Positions 11,731-25,026 of a DNA stretch of 64,000 nucleotides are shown piece after piece. Each line of letters starts with the position of its first letter. Position 1 is the stretch's first letter. The notes beneath the pieces were generated by a model. That model searched no databases. It worked only from the letters and a program-made list of their open reading frames with translations, and had not been told where the DNA came from. Origin of the DNA: Ulota crispa (lineage: Eukaryota > Streptophyta > Bryopsida > Orthotrichales > Orthotrichaceae). The translations under genes and the position numbers were made by a program. The stretch covers positions 23,011,167 through 23,075,166 of the forward strand of contig OY987246.1 in NCBI GenBank assembly GCA_963920765.1. The letters run 5' to 3'.

Positions 11731-12593
11731 TCTCTCCGTGCTGCCGGAAACTCTTATTATGTCACATTTTCGATTAACAACATAAATGTTCAAAATAAAA
11801 ATAAAAACATACACAAACATCAACTATTACACTAAACAGTGCATTTAGGTTGTCTTGCTTGGAAAGTTACTCCATGACTCATTGCTTGGTCATTTTGGAG
11901 TCACATGTAATTCTCTATATATTAGGATTTCATCTGATTTGTCGCTAGTTTGTAATATTGCAATTTTATTTTTGTTGCCAACCTCTTTTTTTTTAAATTA
12001 TTAAAATAATTGTTGATGAAAATTATTGTAGTACCAATAGGTATTTATATAGTGTAAAATATTAAGAAATTTGTATGGGGCAATCTAAATGCACTATCTA
12101 GTGTAGTTGAACTATAAAATCAAGGAAAATTACAAAGAAGGGAATGAAATCAAAAAATAATTACAAAATGGCATGTTTGGAAAAAAATTACAAAATTGGG
12201 ACCCACTTTGAAAATAACTACAAAATGAAGGCACAATCACAATACTATGCCTTTATTGTTTGCAAACAAGGGCACACTTACAATGTATTGTTATACTTTG
12301 TTATTTATTCTGATATCCACTCAAAAATGACTCATCTTTGGTGCAATGGGAAATTGTGAAATAGGATGAAGAGCAGTGTAGAAAGTATAGGAAGAAGAGA
12401 TGTAACACTAGCATGTTTCTATGGAGCTTTTGGTGAGGGATTCTTGAAAATACCCAAAACATGACAATGAGTAACAAGTGACTTGGTGTAAATGACAATC
12501 ATTTAGTAATTAATGGTGTGAGCAAGAAACACTGAGATTGTTGTGGATGTGCCCTACTTGTAATTACAATTGTGTTCATGGGTATTTATTTTA
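11731..12593. other. AT-rich intergenic DNA
   Basis: No gene is seen. A short degenerate repeat of an AATTACAAAATGG-like motif lies at about 12125-12235 (four to five copies at 20-30 bp spacing). The final 8 bp (TTATTTTA) are the target-site duplication of the next element. Confidence 0.5.
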
Positions 12594-12982
12594 GGGAATG
12601 ACTAGGGAGACACCCCCGCTAGGGAGACACCCCAACCTATTAAATTTGAGAGTATTATTATTTTGAAATATTAAATAAAATCCAAACAATATTTTAGCGC
12701 ACATCTGCATTTGCAAGCATTGCAAACATAACAAATATGTTTCATTTGTGACATGGTCAAGAGTTAAAACTAGTTGTTTCCTTTGTGTGTAAGTTTAACT
12801 CTTGACCATGTCACAAATGAGACATATTTATTGTGTGTTTGCAACGCTTGCAAATGCAAATGTGCTCTAAAATATTGTTTTCATATTTATTCATATTTCA
12901 ACATAAAAATAATCTCAAATTAATAGGTTGGGCTATAGGGGGTGTCTTCCCAGCAACTGGGGGTGTCTCCCTAGTCATTCCC
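12594..12982. mobile_element. Foldback MITE with 8-bp target-site duplication
   Basis: This 389-bp element is almost wholly a hairpin. It begins GGGAATGACTAGGGAGACAC and ends in the reverse complement. The two arms (about 180 bp each, with mismatches) meet near 12775, for example GACATGGTCAAGAGTTAAA against TTTAACTCTTGACCATGTC. The flanks carry an exact 8-bp direct repeat, TTATTTTA, at 12586-12593 and 12983-12990. An 8-bp duplication points to hAT-like transposition; the long arms are also typical of foldback elements. There is no coding. Confidence 0.9.
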
Positions 12983-12990
12983 TTATTTTA

Positions 12991-15900
12991 TGATTTGTGT
13001 TATTATTGTAAATTCTATTGAGGTGAATGAGTTTGTGGAAACAAAATTCACCCTCAAACATTTTAGAAATCAATAGTACATTGATACCGCTAATTGCCAA
13101 GTTCGATTTTCATAAATGTCTCATTGGCTAAAAACAATGTTAAATATGCTAAAAGTTCACCAAGTAATAAAGCTCCTTGCGCTACTAATGCTAACTAATG
13201 TAAAATTCTAAATATTCAAAATTGTTGAAACATTGAAATCTTTAAATTTTTTAAATCTACTATCATTAAATGCTTTTGAAATATTATATTTGAAATTTTT
13301 GAACTTTTATAATTTTCACACCTTTGAATCTTTAAACCTCCAAATACTCAACCGTGTAAACTCCGAAACTTCTTATATTTAGTTTAGTAGAATTTTAAAG
13401 TTTCAAGAAATTTAAAATGAATTTTAACTAATGAAGCTTTTCATGTAATTGTGTTTTTTAATTTCTTTAGTGTGTTTTTGGGATATAATTGTCTTTTTTA
13501 TAATTCTTTAAGACTTTTAATGACAAAAGCACGTGTGTATTGAATACTGCACGAGTATATACCAATAAAGAGCTATTGATTTTTCAGAAAACAACCCTAG
13601 GGAGAAGGAATCTATTACATCAAGTTCATATTTGCAAGTCAACAAAATGATATCAAATGCTGTTTAACCTTGAGAAAGAACATGCAGGTGAAAAGGGTAA
13701 ATGATTTAGTAGCATCATAAAATACATCAGATTTAACGATTTTTCTTTATTGTCCAAAGTTCACATAGGCTATGTCATGAAATAAAAAGTGATTGAAAGT
13801 TTAATTAACTTTTTGCCAGTATAAATTACGTGTACACATTCCTCCAATCTACACTTAGAGAATTTAGTTCTAGATAATGTGCATGACATCAAAATGTTTC
13901 CAAATCTCCATGCCCTTGTACGTTGCATACATGCCTTTACAACCAAGAGTTAAATTTTAATGGCGTAAATAAAAAGTAAACCATTTTTCCTACTAGTGAG
14001 GGCGCAAAATTTGTGTTATTGCAAAATCAATGTTGTTGGTTCTATTTTCAAAAATGAGTAAAATATAAACAATTTTTGACCTCTCACCATTCAAAGTCAC
14101 AAACATTCTAATTTTGATATACCAATGTCACATGTATTGCTAATATTAAAAAAATTGTAGACAAAGGGATTGTTACAACATCCTCAAAATACTCAAATTT
14201 TAAAAAATGTTATACATCTCTTTCTAGAAAATGGCCTCTCAATAACATGAAATTTTGCAAGCATATCATTAGCATGTTGTAAAGATTGCATGAACAAAAT
14301 CCTTTACATTTTTGGTTGTTCTCATACTTGTGAATATAAAAACAAAAGTTGCAAAAGGTACTGTGCTACATAAAGTCATTTTTGTCAATAGAAAGGACAC
14401 GTGACAAATTTTTCTTCAAGCAACATTTACGTAAGCTAAGGGCCTTATGCATAGCCAAGCTCATGTTTGCACTAATGGTTACTCAAGCTTTGCCCTTGCT
14501 CAGTGACTTAGACATGAGATTGCCCATGCATGAGGACCTCACCCTACACAAAATATTTAACATCAATTGGCATAAGCATCATTATCAGAGTTTTCCTTTT
14601 TATTCAATTTTTGTAAACTAAGTATTTGTAGGTAGAAGAACTGATCTTTTTGCACTGTCTAACTTAATCTAATGTATTTTATATTGCGTTCTTCTATTTT
14701 GTGTGTAATTACAAAATATAATCTTGCTCAAAAGCTAATTCCATTTTCTAGTAGCTCTAGTGGGATTAAATGCATATTCTAGTATCATGGAAGTGTTCTC
14801 TAATAATTTTATGCAAGCACTTGATATGGACCATACTAGTCTACTGTATATCCTAACTTAGTAATTTTCATGTATTTGTTGGTATAACTGCAAGAGCAAT
14901 TCTACATGGAATCACTACATTTCTTTTGAGCTTATTTTATTTACTACTACATACTTCCACTTGTGTTCAACGCCAATGGAGTTTTTTTTATTCATGTTCA
15001 GATGACCATTATCATTTAACCCCTCTAAATAATTGGAAATTGAATGGGAAGATAATGGTAGTGCATGTAGAGATTAAAAATAAATTTTGAGGGTTAAAAT
15101 TAAAATACCTACATACGTTTGTGTAAATAAATAAACATGCCGTTTGCACAAATGTATATAAAGTTATATATACCATCAAAATTATCATGAGGGATACGTT
15201 TCATCAATCATGAAATGAAGGAAATACATATACGTATATACATGCACATACATCTATGGAAAAGAAGATGACATGTTTTTATGATAATCTAACTTTTTCG
15301 ATAGGTAACATCTACTTTTGGTTACAAAATAATAATATTTACACATAATGATTTATGTAAATGGTGTGTGTTTTATTAAAATTTGGGAATACATTCGGAC
15401 TTTGAAATACTTTTAGATATCATTTGATTTTGATTTTATCCTTTCTAAAGTGTTAAATTATTATAAGCCATCTATGATAAAAAATCCCCTCTTGTATAAC
15501 TAATTTGTAGACACCAGTGCACAAACATGATTTATACATCTCCTTGTTTTGCCCGAAGGGTCTTTTAAGAATTATTGGACAACTTGGATTTGATGGGTTT
15601 TGAGAAAGAGACTACAAATAAATCCTCTCAAGGGAACCTAGTGGTGCGTAGGGCATGTATTCGAGCCTATATTTTCACGATTGTGTACCAAATTAGTTTT
15701 ACAGACACTTGGTATTACATACGGAGTACAAGTGAAGGAATAAAATAGCTATTTCAATATAAATCATGACTCATTCATTCATAGTTTCAATAGGCGTTTC
15801 TATGAAAAGTTTCTTACTTGAGCTCTTGGGTTTTCAAACGTCACTCTCATTATAATGGAATTCACAAAACCTTCTTGTATGAGCTTGTTGGTTTTTCAAA

Positions 15901-16083
15901 GGTCATAGTCATTATCGATGAATTTACATTAATATTTTCGATGAGATCATGAGAGTAGGTTAGCAAGTTAACACCAAATTTTGACCACCATGCCTCAACA
16001 TGAGTTCAAAAATTACAAATTGATAGATTTCAGAATTTGAAGGGCATTAAGACCATTCTATAGATTTTTTAATTTTTTTTGAG
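12991..16083. other. AT-rich DNA upstream of the invertase
   Basis: No exon-like block is recognisable, although the invertase probably has an upstream exon or 5' UTR exon somewhere here: its first visible exon follows a pyrimidine-rich AG. The open frame at 14349-14621 (plus) resembles no family I know and is probably chance. Confidence 0.45.
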
Positions 16084-19000
16084 AACCATGTTACAATGTG
16101 GTTCATTGAAGAAAGAAGCATGGGAGGCTTTGAGGAAAGCAGTGATGTATCATCGTGGCAAGCCTATTGGCACTATTGCTGCAACAACTCTAGATCCACT
16201 CGAAGATGCTCTCAATTACAATCAGGTTATAATAGAAATTTGTCACGTAATCATTAAAAAAAAATGGTTTTGCTTACCGAAAGCACAAATCATATTATTC
16301 TAATAAAACATCAAGAACTCACTGTTTTTAAACTGCGCGTTGTTGTAAAAGAACTGGTTTCAAAACTAGCATTGCATCGAGAAACAGCAAAGTTTATAGT
16401 TTGGGTTCAAGAACTTTGGAACTAGTCTAAATCTTGTTAAACATCTTCAAAAATAAAATTTTGTTTATGTTTAAAGTTGTCAAGGTGGTACATTTATTTA
16501 CTTATGGACTAGTCATACAATTATGAACTTTTCGTGTCTTTGAACAATCGTGAAAAATTCTTGAATGTTTGGCATAAGCTTTTTCCTAGGTTTTGCAAAT
16601 ATCTCTCAATGTTTTACAAACTAAATGAACGAGAGGATTACTACTTCTGGACTTTGGATAGTTTTTGTTTAGTTAAATGGTACATGCAAGCATTCGATTT
16701 GGAAAAATGTTGACAACGTGTTGTCCAAACTCTGTGATTTTCAGGTGTTTATGAGAGACTTTTTCTCCTCTGGGATTGCATTTTTAATAGCTGGAGAACC
16801 GGAAATGGTAAAGAATTTCCTCCTGATGGCTGTTCAACTACAAGGAAATGAAAAGCAAGTAGATTGCTTTACTTTGGGTGAAGGTGTCATGCCTGCTAGT
16901 TTCAAGGTGCTTAAAATTTGGATTTTTTTTTCACATTACATCAAATGTACATTATTTGCAAAGTAACTTTAAAGTTTCCTAACGCTTTCTTTATGCCATA
17001 TACAACTAAAAAAAACATTGAACACTCCAGAATAAGTATCCAATTTAGATCTTTGTGAAGAAACATGTAAAATCCCTATAAGAGAAAAGTGTCCTAAACA
17101 ATTGGTTCACAACAACTATAAACATCCCAATCAATTGTAAATGTCATGAACAACTATATAATGACTCAATTACACTTGTTGAAGACATTTGCAATTGTTT
17201 AGGACCACTTATTTAGTGCACATTTTTTAAGTAAATATAAGAAGATCTCCTATTGAATTGCATAGAAAAATCCAAAAAGTTCAAAACTAAGTTACATGAA
17301 TAGTGCATAATTAAATTAATCTAACATTGTAAAGTTTGATTAATTTTGCTAATTTTTGAGCAGGTAACAGTAGATTTAAAAACTAAACAAGAAACAATTG
17401 AAGCTGATTTTGGTGAAGCAGCCATTGCAAGAGTTGCTCCAGTGGATTCAGGATTTTGGTGGATTGTTTTGCTTCGAGCATATACACATTCTACCGGAGA
17501 CCATTTAGTGGCAGATAGTCCACAATGTCAATTGGGAATCATCCGGTGCTTGAATCTGTGCCTCAAAGATGGCTTTGACACATTTCCAACTCTTCTTTGT
17601 GCAGATGGATGTTCTATGATTGATCGGCGCATGGTATGTCACAAAACCATGCCATTATTCAACTAAATCTAAACTATTCATGCAATTCTAGACTATGTTT
17701 GCAAACTATCAAGAAAACCTCTCATGTTGAAGAGGGAAATAGATCTCCCAATGTTTTGCATTAAAACTTTTCAATGTCTTCTCTATATTATATACAAAGC
17801 ATTGGAATATCTCTTTATGTTTGCATATATCTCCAACATTTTGTTATTCTTATTATTTATGGACTTTGGATTCTCTCAATATAGTTAAATATGACATATA
17901 TAATTGTGATTAAGAACAATTTAAAGCAATTGTGATTTTCTCTTTATCTAACACATTATTATTAAAATCTCATTGTTAGTGTTTCCACTTAGCATTCTAA
18001 AAACAATTACACATGTTGACAAATAAAACATCAAGATTTAGCTTATGTATCTATAGTGGTAAAAGACACCACAAGCCTCTACGCTAATACTGTGAATGCG
18101 AGCGTGGCAAGTTTTACTACTAGTAGTAGAACAACAGTAGTGCCAATATCATGTTAATTCTCTCAAAAAACTTGTAAAATAAAAGATGCCAAATATTTAG
18201 AGGCGGGATATGAGGGCTTTGGGAAATAATTATTTAAGCTTGAGATACAATTGTCAATGAGAGCAAGCCTAGCCATGTTTTGAATTCAAGCATATAACTA
18301 CCAATCTAGCATTGTTGGCATAGAGAGCAACTTTGTAAATAAACATCAAATGCTTTCTATTTCATTTTCATTTTTTTGCCTAGGTGTGTAAACATTAACC
18401 AGTTTTTTTTAAAGTACATGGTGCGGTATGTCCTTGTGTTCTAAGGGGCAATTCACACTACATCCCACATCTCATCTCTCCAAGTCCCACCTTAATGTGA
18501 GATTCCATATTGTTAAAAAGGAATAATGAAGAAAGTTATGAATGTTTTATGCAAAAAAAAAGGTGGGACATGGTTGAAATTTGGGTTTAGAAAAACGGTC
18601 AATTTAAACTTTAAGTGAAGTCTCACCGTTTTTGGTGCTAAGACTTCCAAAAAGTGTTCCCAAGTGAAAAAATACAATAAATCCACACACAAAACATGGA
18701 ACTTATTGTGAAATGCCAAGTCCCAACTTTTGGCATATTCTCAGATTTTAGAGGGACGTAGGACTTAGGACATAGTGTGAAGCACCCCTAAAATGCTCAG
18801 AATGCTAAACCGTAAGTAAGGAGCCATGAACCATGAATTGTGAGTCATGAGCCTAGATTTTTTGTCAAAATATTAAATTTCACCAATAATAGTGTACACA
18901 AGGCCCTCTAATTGTGCATTCTAAACTTTTGTCTCTTGAAAAATTACTATTTTTTTGTTTCTCCATTAATTTTGAGCTCAAAATTGATTCCCGCTCACAA

Positions 19001-21266
19001 AATCTTAGCTCATCATTCATAATTTCACCATTTTTACGCTCACAACACAGCGTCGTCCCCTAAAATGCAATGCAATGGCACTTAGTGGGGGATAGGGGGG
19101 GGTTGATGGATGGTGTTTGTAGGGCATATACGGGTACCCTCTTGACATCCAATCCCTCTTCTACATGGCACTCCGATGTGGCAAAGAGTTGTTGAGACGA
19201 GAAGGGGATGTGGTGGAGTTTGTAGACCGCATTGACAAACGTTTACATGCCTTAACATTCCACATGCGCCAATACTTTTGGCTGGACCACAAACAACTGA
19301 ACAACATCTACCGTTACAAGACGGAGGAGTACTCGTTCACGGCCCAGAATAAGTTCAACATCATGCCGGACTCTCTGCCTGATTGGGTGTTCGATTTCTT
19401 GCCGAACAAAGGAGGGTATATGGTGGGCAATGTGTCCCCGGCGTTCATGGACTTCCGGTGGTTCACCATTGGTAACTTCTTGGCCATCACTTCGTCTTTG
19501 GCCACCCCTCAACAATCTCAAGCCATCATGGACTTGGTGGAAGCTCGTTGGGATGAGCTCATTGGCGAAATGCCTGTCAAGTGTGCCTACCCTGCTTTGG
19601 AAGGGGAGGAGTGGCGCATTATCACTGGGTGTGACCCCAAAAATACCAGGTGGAGTTATCACAATGGTGGCTCTTGGCCTGGTAAGGAACCATTTCATCA
19701 ATCCCTTAACCCTTTAACGACTGTGGTCGATTCTGGGGTAAGCAATCTTTTGTATGGCCATTTGGGGGAAATTTTAAAACTATTGAATACAGATGTTTAT
19801 CACAGATCTGACCATACAAATGGAAGTATCTTGCAAGTTTACTGTTATGCATCATGCATTATGCTCATTTAGCTGTTATGGTCATCTTTTTGCTTTTATT
19901 AGTATATTTTCAGTTGGTACTCTTTCAATTTTTTCAACCCTCTTGCCACATGTCACCTTAGATTGGCCTAATTATTGTCCTAAACTCTTCACTTTCCAAT
20001 TTCCCAAACCCATCCCCTTTGCCACTTCATTAAATTCCTTGACATGCTCTCTCTACAAACTGAAAAGAGTCAAAATCGACTAGGAACTGGTCAGCCAGAC
20101 GTTAATGGTTTAAATGAGGCTAGTTGTTTGTTAGTCACATTGAGATCTCCTCAATTGTGTGTCTTCCCATTGCATGCTTGATATTGTCAAAAAGCTCTCG
20201 GCAAGGAGGGGTGCACAGGCTTGGTTTTGTGTCATTTGGGCCTACGATGGGAAAGTTATTGAATTTGGAAGTTTTTTATAGATTGAAAATTTAGAAAATT
20301 ACCTTTATTTTTATTTTGGTGGCATTCTTGGTACTAATGGAAAGCTCTTACCAAGGAGGAAAAAGAAAAGCATGATTAAATCAGGATGAAAATTGGGCCA
20401 ATGGCACAGGGCCACACTTGTACTACTAAAATCACAATAACCTATGTAATATCACATTTATAGAAGTTGTGATATTATAGAAAACTAGGAAATAGTTGTT
20501 GAAGTTGAGGTGGTATTAAAGAGGGTGCATGAAGTGATATTAAGGAGGAGGTTGTAGTTTTAACGCTTCTTCTTGATTCACACTTTTTTATTTTTAAAAT
20601 TTTGTGGTTTTAAGGAGCTTCGGACTTCCATAATTTCACTCTTCTAGTGCTCTTACCAAATAATTTGAAACATAAATTGTGACATAAATTGTAATGGTGA
20701 ATGCATAGTGTACCAAGCGTCAACCACTAGTCATACTACTAAAATCATAGTGACTTGTAAAGTCACATTTTACCTCTGTAATATCATATTTTCACTCTTT
20801 GTAATATCATCTCTTAGATATGATTTGAAGATTTACTAAAAAAATTACTTTGCAATCTATTTAAACATATGAATATTCTAATAAAATTCCAATGGTGAAT
20901 TTGTAACATAGCAAGCACCAACCCCTACTTTGATACTAAAATTTGTTCATGTTGAAATGTGCAGTGTTTTTATGGTTCTTGACGGCTGCATCAATAAAAG
21001 CTGGGAGACCTGCAATTGCACGGAGAGCTATTGAACTTGCTGAAAGGAGGCTTTATCAAGATGATTGGCCGGAGTACTACGATGGCAAACTGGGGCGGAC
21101 CATTGGAAAACAAGCACGAAAGCTGCAAACTTGGTCGATTTCTGGGTATTTGGTATCAAAGCTGTTGATGGACGATCCTTCACAAGTGAATATGCTTTGT
21201 ATGGACGAAGATAAGCGGTGTCGAGTGAACCCACTGGCAAGATCATCTTCATATGGAGGAGGGTAA
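16084..21266 (+). CDS. Alkaline/neutral invertase (GH100), cytosolic type
   Basis: The enzyme hydrolyses sucrose to glucose and fructose at neutral pH. Exons, all GT-AG and in phase, are 16084-16225, 16745-16906, 17364-17633, 19123-19681 and 20965-21266 (stop TAA). Family blocks appear in order: [163 protein letters not shown] and QTWSISGYL. The Asp of VDSGFWW and the Glu of GEEW lie in the motifs expected to hold the catalytic pair. The first in-frame ATG (16088) gives 476 residues, about 75-85 fewer than plant relatives, and lacks only the variable N-terminus. An AG acceptor at 16082-16083 suggests an unseen upstream exon. The block LQGNEKQVD replaces the usual LQxWEKxVD, losing a conserved Trp. 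No organelle transit peptide is visible. Confidence 0.9.
17074..17218. mobile_element. CACTA-like MITE in invertase intron 2
   Basis: This is an inverted-repeat element of about 145 bp. The left side holds GTGTCCTAAACAATTGGTTC; the right side ends AATTGTTTAGGACCACTTAT then TTAGTG, close to its reverse complement. The outer bases (CCCTATAAGAG on the left, the complement of CACTAAATAAG on the right) resemble a degraded CACTA terminus. No target-site duplication is clear. It lies between coding exons 2 and 3 and is presumably spliced out. Confidence 0.55.
18442..18791. mobile_element. MITE of the TTCACACTA family in invertase intron 3
   Basis: The ends are TAAGGGGCAATTCACACTA on the left and the reverse complement of TTAGGGGTGCTTCACACTA on the right. 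The same terminal pattern bounds 22836-23182, and the interior is shared with 46920-48142. It is about 350 bp and non-coding, with probable TA flanks. Confidence 0.7.
18792..19050. repeat. Dispersed repeat, inverted copy at 23320-23550
   Basis: The block containing GAGCCTAGATTTTTTGTCAA, AATTTCACC, AAGGCCCTCTAATTGTGCAT and AATTTTGAGCTCAAAATTGA reappears in reverse orientation at about 23320-23550. The motif TTTTGAGCTCAAAAT is itself palindromic. Termini were not resolved, so the class is unknown. It lies in the last part of invertase intron 3. Confidence 0.6.
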
Positions 21267-22001
21267 GAATCCAAATCCTTTCATATTTATCACTACAAGG
21301 GGACAGTGTCAATTTAAATGTGTCAATTTAGATGTTTTTTTGGTTAATTTGGACACATTTATTCAATTTAGACATGTTGATTTGGTCATTTTTTCTTATA
21401 AGGTAGGAACACCCATAGGCGTTAATGTTCCCATAACCATCACCTCTAAAATCTTGGAAAATCTGTAAAAGTAAATAGATGTAATTACAAGGATGTACAA
21501 CATGTGAACATGAAACCTTAGTGTTGGTTATGGGTGCAATGGCAATTTGCCCTTTAAAAATTCACAAATTATTCTCACAATATCCAAATAATACATTCAA
21601 AAGTGCAAACTTATTATTTTTCTTTTGCTAACATGCTCCTATAATTTGCTAAATGTTTATTAATAGTCATCATGTTCAAAACCCTTAAACTAATGCTTAT
21701 GGGTGTTTCTACCTTAGTGCATGTTGTTTCATAATCATCCTAGAATTCTTTGTGGTAGTGCAAGAAAGCCTTGGATTGCAATGCAAGTTGTTTTCAAAAA
21801 ACATGTGTAAATAGAGGGCTAGCAAGTAATCTAACTAGGTGGTTGGATAGGCAATTGGTGTTTCTATCTACAAGATATCAAACATTTAGAGTTGTTCACA
21901 ATGTACAGAAAGATGTGCTTTATTGAGGCCTTTTCATTTATTTACAAATCTCAAAAGCATACTATTTTAAGATATTTTGCCTACTTGGATTACCATAGAA
22001 A
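21267..22001. other. 3' flank of the invertase
   Basis: This is AT-rich sequence after the invertase stop and presumably includes its 3' UTR. No other gene is visible. Confidence 0.4.
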
Positions 22002-22144
22002 CACTACAACAAAAACGCGCATAAATGACTTGTTCACAACAATTGCAAATGTTCACAATGATTATTAGATAGCTCAATTATAATCATTTAGACTATTTGT
22101 AATCATTGTGGAATAGTCATTTAGGACTCATTCTTCTTGTAGTG
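22002..22144. mobile_element. CACTA-type MITE
   Basis: This 143-bp element starts CACTACAACAAAAACG and ends in the complement of CACTACAAGAAGAATG, the classic plant CACTA terminus. The subterminal TAAATGACT blocks are also inverted. I see no perfect 3-bp target-site duplication. There is no coding. Confidence 0.7.
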
Positions 22145-22835
22145 GAAAGGAGCTTTATCACATGTATTGTTGCCCCACAAAAAACTCTGCAAGTAACAAG
22201 GTGGTTCAATAGGCAATTAAGTCTCTCTATTTACAAGAGTTCAAGCGCTCAAGCACTTAAAATGAGATCATTTCATTTATTTAAGAATCTCCAAAGCATA
22301 TTATTATTAGATAATATTCCTTCTTGCATTACCATAAAAAATTGCACTATCACATATATTGTAGCTTGACAAGCAACTTTGCAAAGTTCAAGGTAAGTAG
22401 CTAATTATAGTGTAAAAACTTAGTTCAACATTTTTTCTAAAAAGTACCATTGCAATCTCACACTTTCGCCGTTGCCAATGGTAGCAACATAGCTCAATAA
22501 CTCTCATTAATTTGCTTAAACATGTAAATTTAGAATGTCATCAATTTTGTTTGAGCTCAAGTGATAATGGTGTGCATTATTGTAATTGTATAAATTTGTT
22601 TTTAGCCATAGATGTTGAATTTTGTCACCATTTTGGCATAATTATAGTATGTTTGTATTTTATTTGACTATAGAATATGCTTTTGACAATGCTACTTCTA
22701 CAATGATCTGTGCAGTAGTTGCAATAGTGGATGTAGACCAACAATGCAACCTGGTCACCGCCAATCTATACACTCACCATCTTGTCCCTTGTCCAATCCA
22801 AATATCAGGAATTAAGATCAATTTGGTGGGATCTA

Positions 22836-23182
22836 TTAGGGCGGCTTCACACTATGGCCAAAAGTTGAGAGGCCATTGGTTTCCTCCAATCAGATTCCAA
22901 GAAATCAAGAGTCCGGCCTCTCAATCCATCACACTAGAGGCCAAACTCCAATGGCCGTCATCCTTCAAATGCCTACATGGCAGCACTTTATCATCCAAAG
23001 TGACGGCCTCTCAAAGGGAAGTTTGGGTTAAGCAAATATGGAGACCCAAACTATGGGCAAGAGGACATCAATTTCAGCATTTACTGCCTATTTTCAGCAG
23101 ATTTTCTGGGCCTCTCAACAAAGTTTGGCACTCAATTTGACAGCCTCTCAACTTGGTTGGCCATAGTGTGAAGCTGCCCTAA
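22836..23182. mobile_element. MITE of the TTCACACTA family
   Basis: The terminal inverted repeats are near-perfect: left TTAGGGCGGCTTCACACTAT, then GGCCAA; right TTGGCC, then ATAGTGTGAAGCTGCCCTAA. The element is 347 bp. Its interior is less AT-rich than the surroundings, and the open frame crossing it (22622-23140) is not a gene. It is related by its ends to 18442-18791. Confidence 0.8.
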
Positions 23183-23319
23183 ACAAATTGAGATTGATGT
23201 AGATTTTTTTTTGTCTTCAACTCTATTTTTGCTAAGAGTTTTTTTTGGATATGAAGCAAAGCAATCAATGATTCTATATGAATAATTTGAATGAGACGTT
23301 GCTATTTTGTTTGTGTAAA

Positions 23320-23550
23320 ATGGTGAGCCATGAGCGGTGAGCCAAGATTTTTGTGAGCAAGAAACAATTTTGAGCTCAAAATCAATGAAAAAACTGAAAA
23401 AATGTCAAGTTTTCCAAGTGAAAAAAACTTTAAATGCACTATTGTAGGGCCTTATATACATAATTATAGGTGAAATTTAGTATTTTAACAAAAAAATCTA
23501 GACGCACTGCTCACAACTCACGGATCCCCACTCATAGTACAGCATTCCCC
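23320..23550. repeat. Inverted copy of the 18792-19050 repeat
   Basis: This is the reverse-orientation relative of the repeat in invertase intron 3, sharing AATTTTGAGCTCAAAAT, a GGCCTTATATA-like block and the GTGAGC-rich end. Its boundaries are approximate. Confidence 0.55.
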
Positions 23551-25026
23551 ATTTGAAGGGTTGAATATACAAATACATACATAGAAAGTATTGTGTTCAA
23601 CCATCTATATTTCTCAAAAACTATACCAATGTTACTATTATTACGTCAAGTTTGATCATTAGTTCTTATCCAAATATTTACTGAACCAAATATGGTAGAG
23701 TTTTTCAAAGGTTTTTCCTTGATTTCCAATTGATTTGGTAGTGGTGAAAAGTATAAAATCATAACCATTTGGAAGAAACTAACAATATGTTGAAATACAG
23801 GTTTATACTCAAATGAATTTGTTTGTGCATATGGTGAAAAAGTCATATGGTTTATTTTTTACTTACATCTACTTGCATTCAATATAGCTCTAACAACTTC
23901 GTTACATAATACTAATATAAAACATACATGGACTTTGCAATTTTCAATTAATTTCTTACAACCAATGAATATTTTATATAGTTGCCCTTTGATGCATAAA
24001 CACAAATCATTGAATTTTTTTTGTCAGTACTCTTCTTTTCATTTCATGAAATTTAATAGGATTGATGATATAACAACACTTCCATAATAATACAATTTGG
24101 AAAAGTTAGACAAGAGTTTCATTATATGTTATCATGATTAAAAGACGTTTCAATCATAGAACAAAAAATAGGAGAAAAAGTGGCATTTGCTTCCAACAAA
24201 ATTTCATTTAATTTATAATATGGTAGAATTTTTCTTATAGATAATTATAAAAAAAAGTGTGCTTGTTTTTTAGAATGGGGACCTTGTTCCAAGATAGAAA
24301 ATTGAATCAAGGTTCCCATAACCTATTCAACCTTCTCAATATGATGCAGCTTCAAATCATTATAATTTTTTTGATAAATTGTTGTTTGATTCAGTGCACA
24401 AAATAAAAAGGTTTTAATTATCAATTTGAGTCCAATTTCACAATATTTAATTGACGATGGTTTGATTAATCATAAATAGACCACTACTATCATTTTTTTA
24501 AGCAACTGTTATTACATCTTTGTTAACTGAAGTAAATTATTAACCTCTTTTTACATTCATTATCAACAATGAGCATGTGCATCTTATATATGACTGATGC
24601 TAGAATTTGGGTTACAAAACCACAAACTTCTTCATTTATTTCCATGATAAAAAAGCTTTTGTTGACTGCAATTGTTTTGCTAAGCCAACAATAATTATTA
24701 TCAATATGATATAACTTTACATTCATTTTATATTAACCCAATTAAATAATAATTTTAAATTTATGTTGTTGAACGATAAAGAATAAAAATCATTAGATGA
24801 GATATGAATAGATAAAATAACCTTTCATGACTCACAAAGCGTTAATTCATAAATTGCAATTGTCTTGTTTTTGGCTAATTAATTCTCTTAATGGATACGC
24901 AAAAAAATTCAAAAACAAACTATCAAGAGTTTTACAAAGGTGAGATGCTTAGATTATATATATTTTATAAAAGTTAATAGTAATAAAAAACTTCAAGTAT
25001 TACAATTTTTTTAATAAAAGTTTAAA
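23551..25026. other. AT-rich DNA upstream of the cysteine-rich gene
   Basis: The composition is very AT-rich, with no recognisable exon, tandem repeat or inverted-repeat element. The promoter of the plus-strand gene starting at 25027 should lie in the last few hundred bases. Confidence 0.4.

Noticed and set aside
19252-19701. 149-codon minus-strand frame
   Set aside because: Antisense shadow of invertase exon 4.
22622-23140. 172-codon open frame on the plus strand
   Set aside because: Most of it is the interior of the MITE at 22836-23182, and the frame ends inside the terminal repeat.
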